Part shown: positions 18,233 to 27,339 of the stretch, piece by piece
Layout: each line of letters opens with the position of its first letter
Position numbering within the stretch: the stretch's first letter is position 1
DNA from: Cryobacterium roopkundense
GTDB taxonomy: Bacteria; Actinomycetota; Actinomycetes; Actinomycetales; Microbacteriaceae
Direction: 5' to 3'
DNA: 64,000 bases
Assembly: GCF_014200405.1 (NCBI RefSeq)
Contig: NZ_JACHBQ010000001.1
Span: 2,542,001 to 2,606,000 of the forward strand
Position numbers and translations under genes: made by a program
The notes under the pieces: generated by a model
The model's database searches: none
Seen by the model: only the letters and a program-made list of their open reading frames with translations
What the model was told of the DNA's origin: nothing

Positions 18233-20011
18233 CTATTCTCGATCGGCTCCGCCTTCCGCAGCGGCCAGCAGGGCCAGGCGCAACTCTCTCCGGTCGCGTT
18301 GCGTGTCCGGGTCCGGTACCGGGATTGCGGCGATCAATCGCTGCGTGTAAGGGTCCTTAGGAGCACGGAGCACCTCGTCGCGGGTTCCGGTTTCCACGAT
18401 TCGGCCGTAGTGCATCACCGCGATGCGATCGGCCATGATGTCGACGACGGCCAAGTCGTGACTGATGAACAAGCAGGCGAACTTCATCTCGGCCTGCAGT
18501 TCCTTGAGGAGTTCAAGAACAGTCGCCTGCACCGACACGTCGAGGGCAGAGGTCGGCTCGTCGGCAACCAGCAAGAGCGGACTCAGACTCAGCGCGCGTG
18601 CGATTCCAACGCGTTGCTTCTGTCCGCCGGACAGTTCGTGGGGATAACGGTTCCGATAGGACCTGGGCAGGCGCACGCTGTCGAGCAGCTCTTCGATTCG
18701 CAGACCGAGGGCCTTGCCCTTCGATTCGCCCGCCAGCTTGAGTGGCTCCCCAATGCTGTCCCCGATCGACAGCCGCGGGTTCAGCGAGGAGGACGGGTCT
18801 TGGAAAACGATGCCGACCCGGCGGCGCAGCCCCTGCAGGTCCTTTCGAGTGGCTTTCGTGATGTCCCGACCCGTCACGATCAGCGAGCCCTCGACGATGG
18901 GCTGCAGGCCCACCGCGGCACGGCCTATCGTGGTCTTGCCGGAGCCCGACTCCCCCACGAGCCCCAACACTTCACCGGAGCGGATGCTGAGGGACACGCC
19001 GTCGACGGCGCGGAAGGCCTTGATCTTGCCGCGCTTTCCGAACTCCACGGCGATGTCGTCCATCTGCAGCACGGCATCACCCGCACCGACAGGTTCGGGC
19101 GCAGTCGCCCGCTCTGTGGCGGTGGCCGGGCCGAGCTCAAGCGCCTCGGCAAGGGCGGCTGTCACGTCGATCGCGCCCGTGGCATCCGCTGCACCAAAGC
19201 CGAAGCCAAGGCGAGGTACGGCCGCGAGCAAGGCCTTGGTGTACTCGTGCTGTGGGTTCAGGAAGATCTGGTGCACCTCCCCTGCCTCGACGATCTCGCC
19301 GTCCTTCATGACCACGATGTCGTCTGCGAGGTCGGCGACGACGCCCATGTCGTGGGTGATGAGCAGCACGGCGCTGTTGAGCTTGTTTCGCAGGTCGCGC
19401 AGCAGCTCGAGAATTTCGGCCTGAACCGTCACGTCGAGAGCGGTGGTGGGCTCGTCGGCGATCAGCAGCATCGGGTCGCAGGAGAGCGCCTGAGCAATCA
19501 TGGCGCGCTGTCGCTGGCCGCCGGAGAGCTGATGGGGGTAGGAGTTGTACGCCTTTTCCGGATCCGGCAGTTCCACCATGCTGAGGAGTTCGAGAGCGCG
19601 GGCTCGCGCATCGATCGGGCGCATCCCCGTGTGCACTCGCAGGGTTTCCACAATCTGGAAGCCGATTGTGAAGACGGGGTTGAGGGCCGTCATGGGCTCC
19701 TGGAAGATCGCAGCCACCTTCTCGCCGCGCACCTGGCGCATCCGGCCGGCGGTAAGGCCACGCAGTTCCTGGCCATCGAGCTTGATGCTGCCCGTCACTC
19801 TGCTGTTGCGGGGAAGCAGGTCGAGGATTGCCATCGAACTCGCACTCTTGCCCGAGCCGGATTCGCCGACGACGGCCAGGATCTGGCCGCGCCGGATGGA
19901 GTAGGTGAGGTTCTTCGCCGCCGGAACCCAGTCTCGCTCCACGCCGAATTCAACGCCGACGTTGATCATTTCGAGTACCGGAACCGCGCTCTGGGCCGTC
20001 TGGTCAGGCAT
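18233..20011 (-). CDS. Oligopeptide ABC importer, fused double ATPase (cassette 1)
   Basis: A 592-residue protein with two complete ABC domains in one chain, equivalent to DppD plus DppF. The first half has Walker A GESGSGKSASS, signature LSGGQRQR and Walker B LLIADEPTTALDV. The second has GESGSGKTTIGRA, LSGGQKQR and LLVADEPTSALDV. It energises uptake by the permeases at 20687-23253. ATG 20011 (MPDQTAQ) is chosen over the upstream in-frame codon because GGGAGAG lies eight bases before it. Its start is only 28 bases from the divergent PH-domain gene, which separates it from the rest of its operon. Confidence 0.9.
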   Translation of the reverse strand: MPDQTAQSAVPVLEMINVGVEFGVERDWVPAAKNLTYSIRRGQILAVVGESGSGKSASSMAILDLLPRNSRVTGSIKLDGQELRGLTAGRMRQVRGEKVAAIFQEPMTALNPVFTIGFQIVETLRVHTGMRPIDARARALELLSMVELPDPEKAYNSYPHQLSGGQRQRAMIAQALSCDPMLLIADEPTTALDVTVQAEILELLRDLRNKLNSAVLLITHDMGVVADLADDIVVMKDGEIVEAGEVHQIFLNPQHEYTKALLAAVPRLGFGFGAADATGAIDVTAALAEALELGPATATERATAPEPVGAGDAVLQMDDIAVEFGKRGKIKAFRAVDGVSLSIRSGEVLGLVGESGSGKTTIGRAAVGLQPIVEGSLIVTGRDITKATRKDLQGLRRRVGIVFQDPSSSLNPRLSIGDSIGEPLKLAGESKGKALGLRIEELLDSVRLPRSYRNRYPHELSGGQKQRVGIARALSLSPLLLVADEPTSALDVSVQATVLELLKELQAEMKFACLFISHDLAVVDIMADRIAVMHYGRIVETGTRDEVLRAPKDPYTQRLIAAIPVPDPDTQRDRRELRLALLAAAEGGADRE

Positions 20012-20039
20012 GTGTGGCTCTCCCTGCAATCATTGGAAA

Positions 20040-20666
20040 ATGACTCATCGTGCATCGGAGCCTGAAATCATCGGCTCGAGATTCAATAGGACTGTGTGTG
20101 TCGTGGTGTGGGCCGTGGCGGGAATCATGCTCCTGAGCGCCTTCTTCGGCGGCGGCGAAGCCACGCTGCGGTCCGCCCCGACGATTGCCCTGCTCGCCTA
20201 CGCCGGCTGGGTGGTGCTGTGGCGGCCGAACCTGGTGATCACCGACGAGCACGTGTCGCTGCGCAACGTCGTGACCACCGTTGTGGTGCCGTGGTCCGCG
20301 CTCATTCAGGTGGACACCCGATTCGCGCTGACGCTCGTGACGCCGGGTCACCGTTACTCCGCCTGGGTCGCACCAGCCCCTGGAGCGCTCACGTCCCAGC
20401 GGATGGCCCGCCGCTCCCGCAAGGCGGAGAACGAGAATCCCCTGGAACGTTCCAGCGACGGTCGCAGCCTTCCCGGCGAACTCCGCGGCAGCGAATCCGG
20501 AGACGCGGCCCGCCGCGTTCGGGCGCGCTGGGACGCCCTGATTGAGGCCGGCGCCGTTCAGACGGGTACCGCCGACACGACTCCGGTCACCCGAACGATG
20601 CATGTGACTGTTCTCGGCGTGCTGGCGGCGCTCCTCGGTCTCAGCCTGACGGCCGCGCTGATCTAG
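20040..20666 (+). CDS. PH-domain membrane protein (bPH_6-like), inverted inside ABC cassette 1
   Basis: A 208-residue protein with two N-terminal membrane helices (about 17-35 and 45-64). A bacterial PH-like domain follows, including VPWSALIQVDTRFALTLVTP and WVAPAPG, then a charged linker and a C-terminal helix (about 186-207). The function is unknown. It is read against the importer genes and lies exactly between the DppC-like permease and the ATPase. A paralogue occupies the same position in cassette 2 (29208-29813). The ATG at 20040 has no well-placed ribosome binding site, so the start is less certain than the family call. Confidence 0.75.
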   Translation: MTHRASEPEIIGSRFNRTVCVVVWAVAGIMLLSAFFGGGEATLRSAPTIALLAYAGWVVLWRPNLVITDEHVSLRNVVTTVVVPWSALIQVDTRFALTLVTPGHRYSAWVAPAPGALTSQRMARRSRKAENENPLERSSDGRSLPGELRGSESGDAARRVRARWDALIEAGAVQTGTADTTPVTRTMHVTVLGVLAALLGLSLTAALI

Positions 20667-20686
20667 CAACGCCGCGACACACACAG

Positions 20687-21715
20687 TCATGCGAGGGCCT
20701 TGTTCGCGCGGCGCGGACGGAAGCGACGCTGACGCGGGTCGAAGGCGTCGCGCAGCCCGTCTCCGATGAAGTTCACGCACAGCGCGAGCGTGATGATGAA
20801 CACACCGGGCCACCAGAACAGCCACGGCCGCGTCGCGAACGACGACTGGTTGTCGCTGATCAGGCGCCCGAGGGATACGTCGGGCGGCCGCACGCCGAGC
20901 CCTAGGAACCCGAGGGCGACTTCGAGCAGGATGGCGCCCGCCATCAGCAGCGTTGCCGCCACAATCACGACACCGATCGCGTTGGGCAGAATGTGTTTGA
21001 AGATAATCCGCAGGTCCGAGGCGCCAGCGACCCGGGCCGCCTCCACGTATTCGCGCTCACGCAGGGTGAAGAATTCGCCGCGCACCAGCCGGGCCAGAGT
21101 CGTCCAGGTGAAGAAGCCGAGCAGGATCGCCAGGATGACAGGGCCGTCGATCGCGCCGCCGAGCCGGCTCGCGATAGCTCCAACGAGAGCACCGACCACG
21201 ATCACCGGAATGATGATGATGAGGTCCGTGAAACGCATCAGGATGGCGTCGACCACGCCGCGGTAGTAGCCGGCGACGGCGCCGATGACGGTGCCGATCA
21301 CGGTCGCGAGGATCCCCACGATCAACATCACCGTGAGTGAGTTCTGGATGCCTCGCATGGTCATGGCGAAGTAGTCTTTGCCGATGCGGTCCTGCCCGAA
21401 TGGGTGGTCGCCGAGGAAAAGTCCTTCACCGCCCAGCCAGCGGGGCACGACAGACATGGTCGGGGCTCCGCCGTCGACCAGCGGGTTGAGCTGGTTGTAA
21501 CTGAGGTGCCACCACCCCGACAACGGTCCGATGCCCACTGCAGACGACGACAGCACCGCGATGAATGCCACGATGGCGATGGAGACAAGGGCGATCTTAT
21601 GCTCGACGAAACGGCCCAGAACGAGACGGGTCTGGCTGCGCCCGGCCTCGTCAGACTTTGTGGCACCCGCGTCGGGTGTCGGGCTCTGGCTGGCCACGGG
21701 CTGGTGCTGGCTCAT
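20687..21715 (-). CDS. Oligopeptide ABC importer permease, DppC-like (cassette 1)
   Basis: A 342-residue inner-membrane subunit with about six membrane helices. The cytoplasmic EAA loop, EYVEAARVAGASDLRIIFKH, couples to the ATPase. The DppC/OppC hallmark GQDRIGKDYFAM lies in the external loop. ATG 21715 overlaps the stop of the DppB-like gene by one base (TGATG), so the two permeases are translated together. It is 57% or more similar by eye to the cassette 2 permease at 29828-30847. The inverted PH gene follows 20 bases downstream. Confidence 0.9.
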   Translation of the reverse strand: MSQHQPVASQSPTPDAGATKSDEAGRSQTRLVLGRFVEHKIALVSIAIVAFIAVLSSSAVGIGPLSGWWHLSYNQLNPLVDGGAPTMSVVPRWLGGEGLFLGDHPFGQDRIGKDYFAMTMRGIQNSLTVMLIVGILATVIGTVIGAVAGYYRGVVDAILMRFTDLIIIIPVIVVGALVGAIASRLGGAIDGPVILAILLGFFTWTTLARLVRGEFFTLREREYVEAARVAGASDLRIIFKHILPNAIGVVIVAATLLMAGAILLEVALGFLGLGVRPPDVSLGRLISDNQSSFATRPWLFWWPGVFIITLALCVNFIGDGLRDAFDPRQRRFRPRRANKALA

Positions 21716-23253
21716 CAGTGCGTCCTTACTCTCGGGTCAAGCGCCGCGTAGGACAGGTCAGCCACGAGGTTGGCAATCAGCGCGACCACTGAGATCACGA
21801 CGAAGTAGGCCATGACCGGATTCGGGTCGACGTTGTTGAGCGATCGAATGAAGAGTTGGCCCATACCGCTGATGGCGAAGACCTGCTCGGTGATGATCGC
21901 CCCGCCGATGATTGCGCCGATATCGGCCGCGACGAGGGTGGCGAGGGGGATGAGGGCGTTGCGGAAGGCGTGCCGCACGATGACGGTTCGTTCGTCAAGT
22001 CCCTTGGCGCGCGCGGTGCGGATGTAGTCCTGGTCGAGAACGTCGAGCATTCCCGATCTCACATACCGGGTGTACCCGGCGAGGGAGATCAGGGTCAACG
22101 AAATGGTCGGCAACAGGAAATGGGTGAAGGTGTCGATGCCCATGATCCAGATGTCGCCCTCGAGCGTCGGCGTGCTTGATCCGACGGTGGCGATGGGACG
22201 GCCGCCGATCGCACGGTTGCCCGCGTACTCGGCCCAGGACTGCATGAATCGGTCGATCAGCAGAAGCCCGCCGGAGAGCACAGCGGTGATCGCGCCGATG
22301 CGCATGTTCACCGTGCGGTCGTCGCCGCCGACGAGCCACCCGCTGGCCAGTCCCACGGCCAGGGTGGCCAGGGCGAGAATGCAAATCGTTCCCCAGCTCG
22401 AGATGTCGAGCAGGCTCTGGAGGGTGAAGTAGGCCACGATCGCGAAGCCGGCATTGAGCAGAGCCGTGATCATGGCACGCGGGTCCTTGAAACCGGCGAT
22501 GAGGGCCGTCACGAGGATTCCGGTCCCGATGGCTGAGACCGCAATCATGACAGGGCCCAACCCGGGGTTGCGGAACCAGTCGGTCTCGTTGAAGAACACG
22601 AGCAGCGCAGCTGTTGCCAGCCCGGAGATCACGAAGATTCCCCCTCGCCGACGTACGGGCCCCGCCACCATGGCCTGCCAGATGATGCCGGCCACGACCG
22701 CGATGACCGCGATCGTCGGGTAGGTGATCACCGGCGCCGCAAGAAAGTCGTTGAAGCCGATCGCGAGGAATTCCTTGAGCAGCACGGCGATCCAGAACGC
22801 CGGCATGGAGAACAACAGAAAGATGATGAAGGTGACGGAGTAGTCGAATCCGGTGTTGTGGCGCAGGGCGGAGACGATGCCGATGGTGATTCCGAAGATG
22901 ATGGCGAGAACCGTGGCGCCCGTGATCAGCTGGATCGTGGAGTTGAGGGCGAGCGGTATCAGCTCGGTCACCTGCTGGTTGAAGATGTTCACGCCGAGGT
23001 CGCAGGCATTCGCGAAGGGGATCAGGCACTGGGCGGTGCCGCCCAGCCAGCCGAAGTAGCGCAAGGGAATGGGCACGTCGAGGTTGAGCTGGTCGGAGCG
23101 CAACTGAATGAGCTGGTCCCGGTTGGGGTCACGGCTCCCGCGCAGTTCCTCGAGCGGGTCACCCGAGATGGCTGTCAGCACGTACATGATGAATGACGCT
23201 CCGAGTAGGAGCAGGGCGGAGACGAAAATTCGCCTGGTGATAAAGCTCAACAT
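21715..23253 (-). CDS. Oligopeptide ABC importer permease, unusually long DppB-like (cassette 1)
   Basis: At 512 residues it is about 170-190 longer than a normal DppB (310-340). The N-terminal part (ITRRIFVSALLLLGASFIMY) and the C-terminal part with the EAA loop (DYIRTARAKGLDERTVIVRH) are standard. The extra block (about residues 190-350) contains several more hydrophobic helices. The same expansion is present in the cassette 2 paralogue, so it is not a cloning or frame artefact. The meaning of the added helices is unknown. A large stem-loop lies between the binding-protein gene and this start. Confidence 0.88.
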   Translation of the reverse strand: MLSFITRRIFVSALLLLGASFIMYVLTAISGDPLEELRGSRDPNRDQLIQLRSDQLNLDVPIPLRYFGWLGGTAQCLIPFANACDLGVNIFNQQVTELIPLALNSTIQLITGATVLAIIFGITIGIVSALRHNTGFDYSVTFIIFLLFSMPAFWIAVLLKEFLAIGFNDFLAAPVITYPTIAVIAVVAGIIWQAMVAGPVRRRGGIFVISGLATAALLVFFNETDWFRNPGLGPVMIAVSAIGTGILVTALIAGFKDPRAMITALLNAGFAIVAYFTLQSLLDISSWGTICILALATLAVGLASGWLVGGDDRTVNMRIGAITAVLSGGLLLIDRFMQSWAEYAGNRAIGGRPIATVGSSTPTLEGDIWIMGIDTFTHFLLPTISLTLISLAGYTRYVRSGMLDVLDQDYIRTARAKGLDERTVIVRHAFRNALIPLATLVAADIGAIIGGAIITEQVFAISGMGQLFIRSLNNVDPNPVMAYFVVISVVALIANLVADLSYAALDPRVRTH

Positions 23254-23340
23254 TGCTCTCAGGAACCTCGCTTGGCCGTGGGACTCGCGACATCATTGTC
23301 GACGAGTCGGTCTTCGCATGCTTAGGGGTCGTACCAGTAA

Positions 23341-23382
23341 TACCGGTGCGCCGGGGATTCTGAGATCCCCGGCGCACCGGTA
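23341..23382 (-). terminator. Intercistronic stem-loop between binding protein and permeases (cassette 1)
   Basis: TACCGGTGCGCCGGGGAT (23341-23358) pairs over 18 bases with its exact complement at 23365-23382 around a six-base loop. No T-run follows, so partial termination or protection of the upstream binding-protein message is likely. The rest of the 164-base gap shows nothing else clear. Confidence 0.8.
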
Positions 23383-23417
23383 CCGGCCTTGTTGTTCAGC
23401 CGACTAGCTGCGGCTGG

Positions 23418-25190
23418 CTAGGAGACCATGGTCCAGTCCCAGAAGTTCCAGATCGGGCCAGTCTGCCAGGGGCTGTACTCGACGCCGTCAACATTCGGAC
23501 CAGACGCGATCACGCCGGGCGAGATGAAGAGGGGAAGACCAAAGCCACCCTCCCAGAGCAGTTGCTCAACCTGCACCTGCAGCTCGACCTGGGTGGCCGA
23601 ATCAGTGGTGCGAACGAGTTCGTCCATCAGGGCATCCGCTTCGGGGTTGCTGAACTTGCCGAAGTTGCTGTCCGCTTCGGAGTCGAAGAGCTGGGGCACG
23701 CCGAGCACTCCGGCACCGACAGTGCTCCAACCGAAGATGAAGGCGTCCCAGGTCTCGGGGAGCGACAGGGCCTCACCCCACTGGTCGGCCGGGAGTCCGC
23801 CGTCGACGACGGTGATTCCGGCTTCGGCCGCAGAGGCCTGAATGGCGAGGAATGCGTCGACCCGGTTCGGGTTGGCGTTGTTGTAGGCGACGCGAACGCT
23901 CGGGGTGGCGCCGGCGAGCAGGGCGGTGGCCCCGGCAACGTCAACCACGTCATAGGCGTCAGACCCGTTCGTCGACGTTGCTTCGTCGTAGCCATCCACG
24001 CCCGGGAAGAAGATCTGCGAGTTGAGCAGGCTGGCTTCAGGGTCGAGCGGACGAATGAGCGCGTCGAGGATCTGCTCACGCGGGATCGTCTTGAGGAATG
24101 CCTCACGCACGCTGGCCTCACCGAACACACCGGCGGGGTCGAAGTTCAGGTCGATGTGGTCGTAGCTGCCGGTGTCGCCGGTCATCACGTTCACTCCGGT
24201 GAGTGCCTCGAGGGACGACAGTGTGTCTGCAGACGCCTGCGGGTTGATGATGTCAACCTCACCGTTCTGCAGCGCCTGCACCTGGGCGTTCGCGTCGGCG
24301 ATGAACCGAACAACCACCTGGTCGATGCCGTCGGGTGCGAGGTCGCCCGTGTAGGACTCGTTCACGGCCATGGTGACCGACTGTCCGGAATCCCAGGACG
24401 ATACGATGAACGGTCCTGAGGAGAGGTACAGCGAGGCGTCGCTCGGCAGTGAAGCCGTCACGAATCCGCTGTTCCAGACATCCGCTACGGCACGCAGGTC
24501 GGCGTTCGTCTCGGCCGGAGCGTCAACATTGCCTTCCGTGGCGCTCTCGAAGAGCGCGACGAGGGAATCGGGCTCGAGACCCGCCTTTTCGGCGACGACG
24601 TGAGCGGGAACGCTCATCGGGGAGAAAAGAGTCCAGTCGGCGTAGGGGCCGCTGTAGGTCGTAGTGATCGAGCGACCATCGTCGCCCACCTCGGGCAGCG
24701 CGATCTGGTCGAGACCGGAGGTGCTGCCGGCCGGAGTGAAGTAGGTCGTGCCCACGGTGCCTTCGGCGTCGGCGTCGTCGTAGTAGCCCGACGTGGCGGC
24801 CCAGCCGAGCAGCAGGTCGTCGGCGTCGATCGCTTCGCCGTCGGACCAGGTGACACCCTCGTTCACGGTGTATTTGATGGACAGCGGGTCGTCCGAGAGC
24901 TTTTCGACGGTGCCGAAGCTCTCGTCGTACACCACGGAGGCGGTGTCATCCAGACGGAAGAAGTCCCCCTGCGTGAAGTATTCAATCTGGTTGTTGATGT
25001 CAACGTTGCCGTCAGCAGTGCCCGTGTTGAATGAGCTGAGCTCGTTCACCTCGGCAATGCGAACGGTTCCGCCCTCGGAGGCCGCAGGCCCCGTATCGGT
25101 CGTCGTGCAGGCCGTGAGAACGAGCGCTGACACGCCGAGCAGCGCCCCGGCGGCAGCCAGTCGCTTCACTCGTGGAGTTGAAATGTACAA
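23418..25190 (-). CDS. Oligopeptide-binding lipoprotein, solute-binding family 5 (cassette 1)
   Basis: A 590-residue surface lipoprotein with signal KRLAAAGALLGVSALVLTAC and lipidated Cys, followed by the large SBP_bac_5 fold. It captures peptides or similar solutes for the permeases downstream. I start at TTG 25190, five bases after a perfect AGGAGG, instead of the further upstream in-frame start at 25250, which would put about 20 unrelated residues before the signal peptide. The same AGGAGGAACAT-TTG layout recurs before the cassette 2 binding protein. A strong stem-loop follows the gene. Confidence 0.88.
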   Translation of the reverse strand: MYISTPRVKRLAAAGALLGVSALVLTACTTTDTGPAASEGGTVRIAEVNELSSFNTGTADGNVDINNQIEYFTQGDFFRLDDTASVVYDESFGTVEKLSDDPLSIKYTVNEGVTWSDGEAIDADDLLLGWAATSGYYDDADAEGTVGTTYFTPAGSTSGLDQIALPEVGDDGRSITTTYSGPYADWTLFSPMSVPAHVVAEKAGLEPDSLVALFESATEGNVDAPAETNADLRAVADVWNSGFVTASLPSDASLYLSSGPFIVSSWDSGQSVTMAVNESYTGDLAPDGIDQVVVRFIADANAQVQALQNGEVDIINPQASADTLSSLEALTGVNVMTGDTGSYDHIDLNFDPAGVFGEASVREAFLKTIPREQILDALIRPLDPEASLLNSQIFFPGVDGYDEATSTNGSDAYDVVDVAGATALLAGATPSVRVAYNNANPNRVDAFLAIQASAAEAGITVVDGGLPADQWGEALSLPETWDAFIFGWSTVGAGVLGVPQLFDSEADSNFGKFSNPEADALMDELVRTTDSATQVELQVQVEQLLWEGGFGLPLFISPGVIASGPNVDGVEYSPWQTGPIWNFWDWTMVS

Positions 25191-25253
25191 ATGTTCCTCC
25201 TGTGCAAGATGTACAAGGGGCGACAACACAATCTCAAGCGCCGTCGCCAAGGT

Positions 25254-25323
25254 GGTTACCCCGACACTAGGCGCAGGGAGTAACCCCAGACCAAAAGTCC
25301 ACGAAACGTTACACGTTGGTAAC
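25254..25323 (-). promoter_or_regulatory. Cluster of GTTAC/GTAAC half-sites upstream of the cassette 1 binding protein
   Basis: Four half-sites occur: GGTTAC (25254-25259), GTAAC (25280-25284), GTTAC (25308-25312) and GTAAC (25319-25323). They form two inverted pairs. AT-rich DNA at about 25320-25350 probably holds the promoter for the minus-strand gene. A regulator-binding function is inferred only from spacing. Confidence 0.4.
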
Positions 25324-25459
25324 TAAATTACTGAATAATAGTGAGATATGCTCAAGTTCTGCCAGAAAAGGCAACACTATGCTCAAATGAGCACAGTGAA
25401 GAGGTGACTTTCGCGTTATGATCACCGCGTGGGCCGGGCATACCGCGCTCCCGGCGGAT

Positions 25460-25477
25460 GCGCCCCATCCGGGGCGC
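25460..25477 (-). terminator. Short hairpin after the fourth binding-protein gene
   Basis: GCGCCCC (25460-25466) pairs perfectly with GGGGCGC (25471-25477) around a four-base loop, nine bases past the stop at 25487. There is no T-run. It marks the end of the cassette 2 operon. Confidence 0.55.
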
Positions 25478-25486
25478 TCGGAGCCG

Positions 25487-27289
25487 TTACCGGGAGTCGT
25501 CGACAGTCCAGTCGGGCAAATTCCACAGCAGCTGGGGCGCCAGGATAGATGGCGCCACGCCCGTGACCCGATCGCTGTGCGCCGTGACGATCGGAAGATC
25601 GAAGAGCGGCAGCCCATAGGCGTTGTCCCACAGCAGCGTGTCCAGTCGCTGCTGCAAGTCGATCTGGGTGGCCGGGTCCAGCTCGACGCCCAATGCCGCG
25701 GTGACGGCATCGACCTCGGGGTTGGAAAAATACGAGAAGTTGTTGCTCCCGCCGGTGCGGAAGGTGTCGCTCGTTGCCGACACGGCCAGGGACGGAGTCG
25801 ACCATCCGAACAGCGCGGCGTCGTAGTGGTTGGCCGCCCCCAGCAGTTCGCGCCAGTCTGGGTCGCCGCAGTCGGTCACGACGAAGCCCGCCTGGGCCGC
25901 CGAGGCCGCGATGAGCGTGAACTCCTGGACCCGCCGAGGATTACTGGATTCGTACAGCACGCAGACCTCGGGCGCTGACACCCCCGCGGCGGCCAGCAGG
26001 GCCCGAGCACCCGGCACGTCCACGTCGGCATATGCTCGAGATCCGTTCTGTTTCACGGACTCGGCGTAGCCCGGGGTTCCGGGCACAAGGACCTGAGAGT
26101 CACGCGGCACTGCCGGGTCGCCGGCGACCGGCGTCACCAGTTCGTCGACCATCTGCTGCCGGGGCACAACCCTCAGAAACGCCTGGCGCACTCGGAGATC
26201 GTCGAACACGCCACTCTTCGACTGTGCCGCCTGCACATCGATGTGCTCGTACGTGCCGCCGGATCCTGACAAGGAGGTCACGTTCTCCAGTGCCTCGAGG
26301 GAATCCGCCACGGCGGCCGTCGCCGGGGTGGAGAGCACGTCGACCTCCCCCGTGCCGAGGGCCTGAACGGCGGCGAGGGGGTCGCCGATGCGTCTCAGCA
26401 CCACGGTTTCGATCGAGGGCTTGCGAGCGCCGGTGTACTCGGGATTCGCGGTGAGGGTAACGGATTCTCCCGCCTCGATTCCCGAAATCGTATACGGACC
26501 GGTGCTGAGCATGAGCTCGGTATCCGCCGGCATTTCGGTGAAGTTGAACCCGGAGTTCCACACCGAGGCGACTCTGGACAGCGGCCCCGTGTCGCCGGAC
26601 GTGATGGCCGAGCTCACGGCCTTCTTGGACTCAGCGCTGTCGGTGAGGCCCAGGGCCTTCTGACCCACGACATGCGCGGGCAGTGCGGCCGGGAACACGA
26701 GTTCCCAGTCCGCATAGGGAGCCGAATAAACCATCGTGATCGAGCGGTTGTCATCGCTCACGGTGGGCAGGTCGTGAACGAGCCCCAGGCCTGAGTCGGG
26801 TTGCGCGCCGGAATCGAAATACACAGTGTCTGCGGGCAGGTCCCCTTTGATCTCGTGGGTTTGGGCGTCGGCGAGGGCCCCTGGCACGTATCCGGGGGTA
26901 TCACGGGCCCGAGAGTTCGCCACCCAGTTGAGCAGCAGGTCGGCGGCGTCCACCGCCGTGCCGTCCGACCATTTCACGCCCGAATTCACGGTGTACTTCA
27001 CGGTGAGGGGATCGGTGGAGACGCGTTCGTAATGTCCGAACGATTCGTCCCGCACCACGGCCGGCGTATCGTCCACCGAGAAGAACCAGTCGTTCGTCAG
27101 GGAACCGACACCCAGATTGGCCGTTGAATTGCCGTAGGTCGTCGCCGGATTGCTCGAGTCGAAGGCCTCATCGACGGCGACCGTGAGGGTGGTGCCCTTG
27201 TCCAATCCGGATTCGGCCGTCGAGGCCGTGCACCCGGTCAGCAGCAGACCGGCGGCAACGACCCAGGCGACCGTGGATCTGATTCTCAT
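25487..27289 (-). CDS. Additional solute-binding family 5 lipoprotein between the two cassettes
   Basis: A 600-residue binding protein with signal peptide and lipobox LLTGC. It shares the same fold and many segments with the flanking binding proteins, for example VKYTVNSGVKWSDGTAVDAADLLLNW. It lies 50 bases downstream of the cassette 2 ATPase and so is probably its last gene, giving that importer two binding proteins. Unlike the other binding proteins of this region it starts with ATG. Its more divergent sequence suggests a different ligand range. Confidence 0.85.
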   Translation of the reverse strand: MRIRSTVAWVVAAGLLLTGCTASTAESGLDKGTTLTVAVDEAFDSSNPATTYGNSTANLGVGSLTNDWFFSVDDTPAVVRDESFGHYERVSTDPLTVKYTVNSGVKWSDGTAVDAADLLLNWVANSRARDTPGYVPGALADAQTHEIKGDLPADTVYFDSGAQPDSGLGLVHDLPTVSDDNRSITMVYSAPYADWELVFPAALPAHVVGQKALGLTDSAESKKAVSSAITSGDTGPLSRVASVWNSGFNFTEMPADTELMLSTGPYTISGIEAGESVTLTANPEYTGARKPSIETVVLRRIGDPLAAVQALGTGEVDVLSTPATAAVADSLEALENVTSLSGSGGTYEHIDVQAAQSKSGVFDDLRVRQAFLRVVPRQQMVDELVTPVAGDPAVPRDSQVLVPGTPGYAESVKQNGSRAYADVDVPGARALLAAAGVSAPEVCVLYESSNPRRVQEFTLIAASAAQAGFVVTDCGDPDWRELLGAANHYDAALFGWSTPSLAVSATSDTFRTGGSNNFSYFSNPEVDAVTAALGVELDPATQIDLQQRLDTLLWDNAYGLPLFDLPIVTAHSDRVTGVAPSILAPQLLWNLPDWTVDDSR

Positions 27290-27339
27290 TGCTCAAAACC
27301 ATACCCGGTGCCGGCTGGGAATTGAGGATCGCTCGCGCG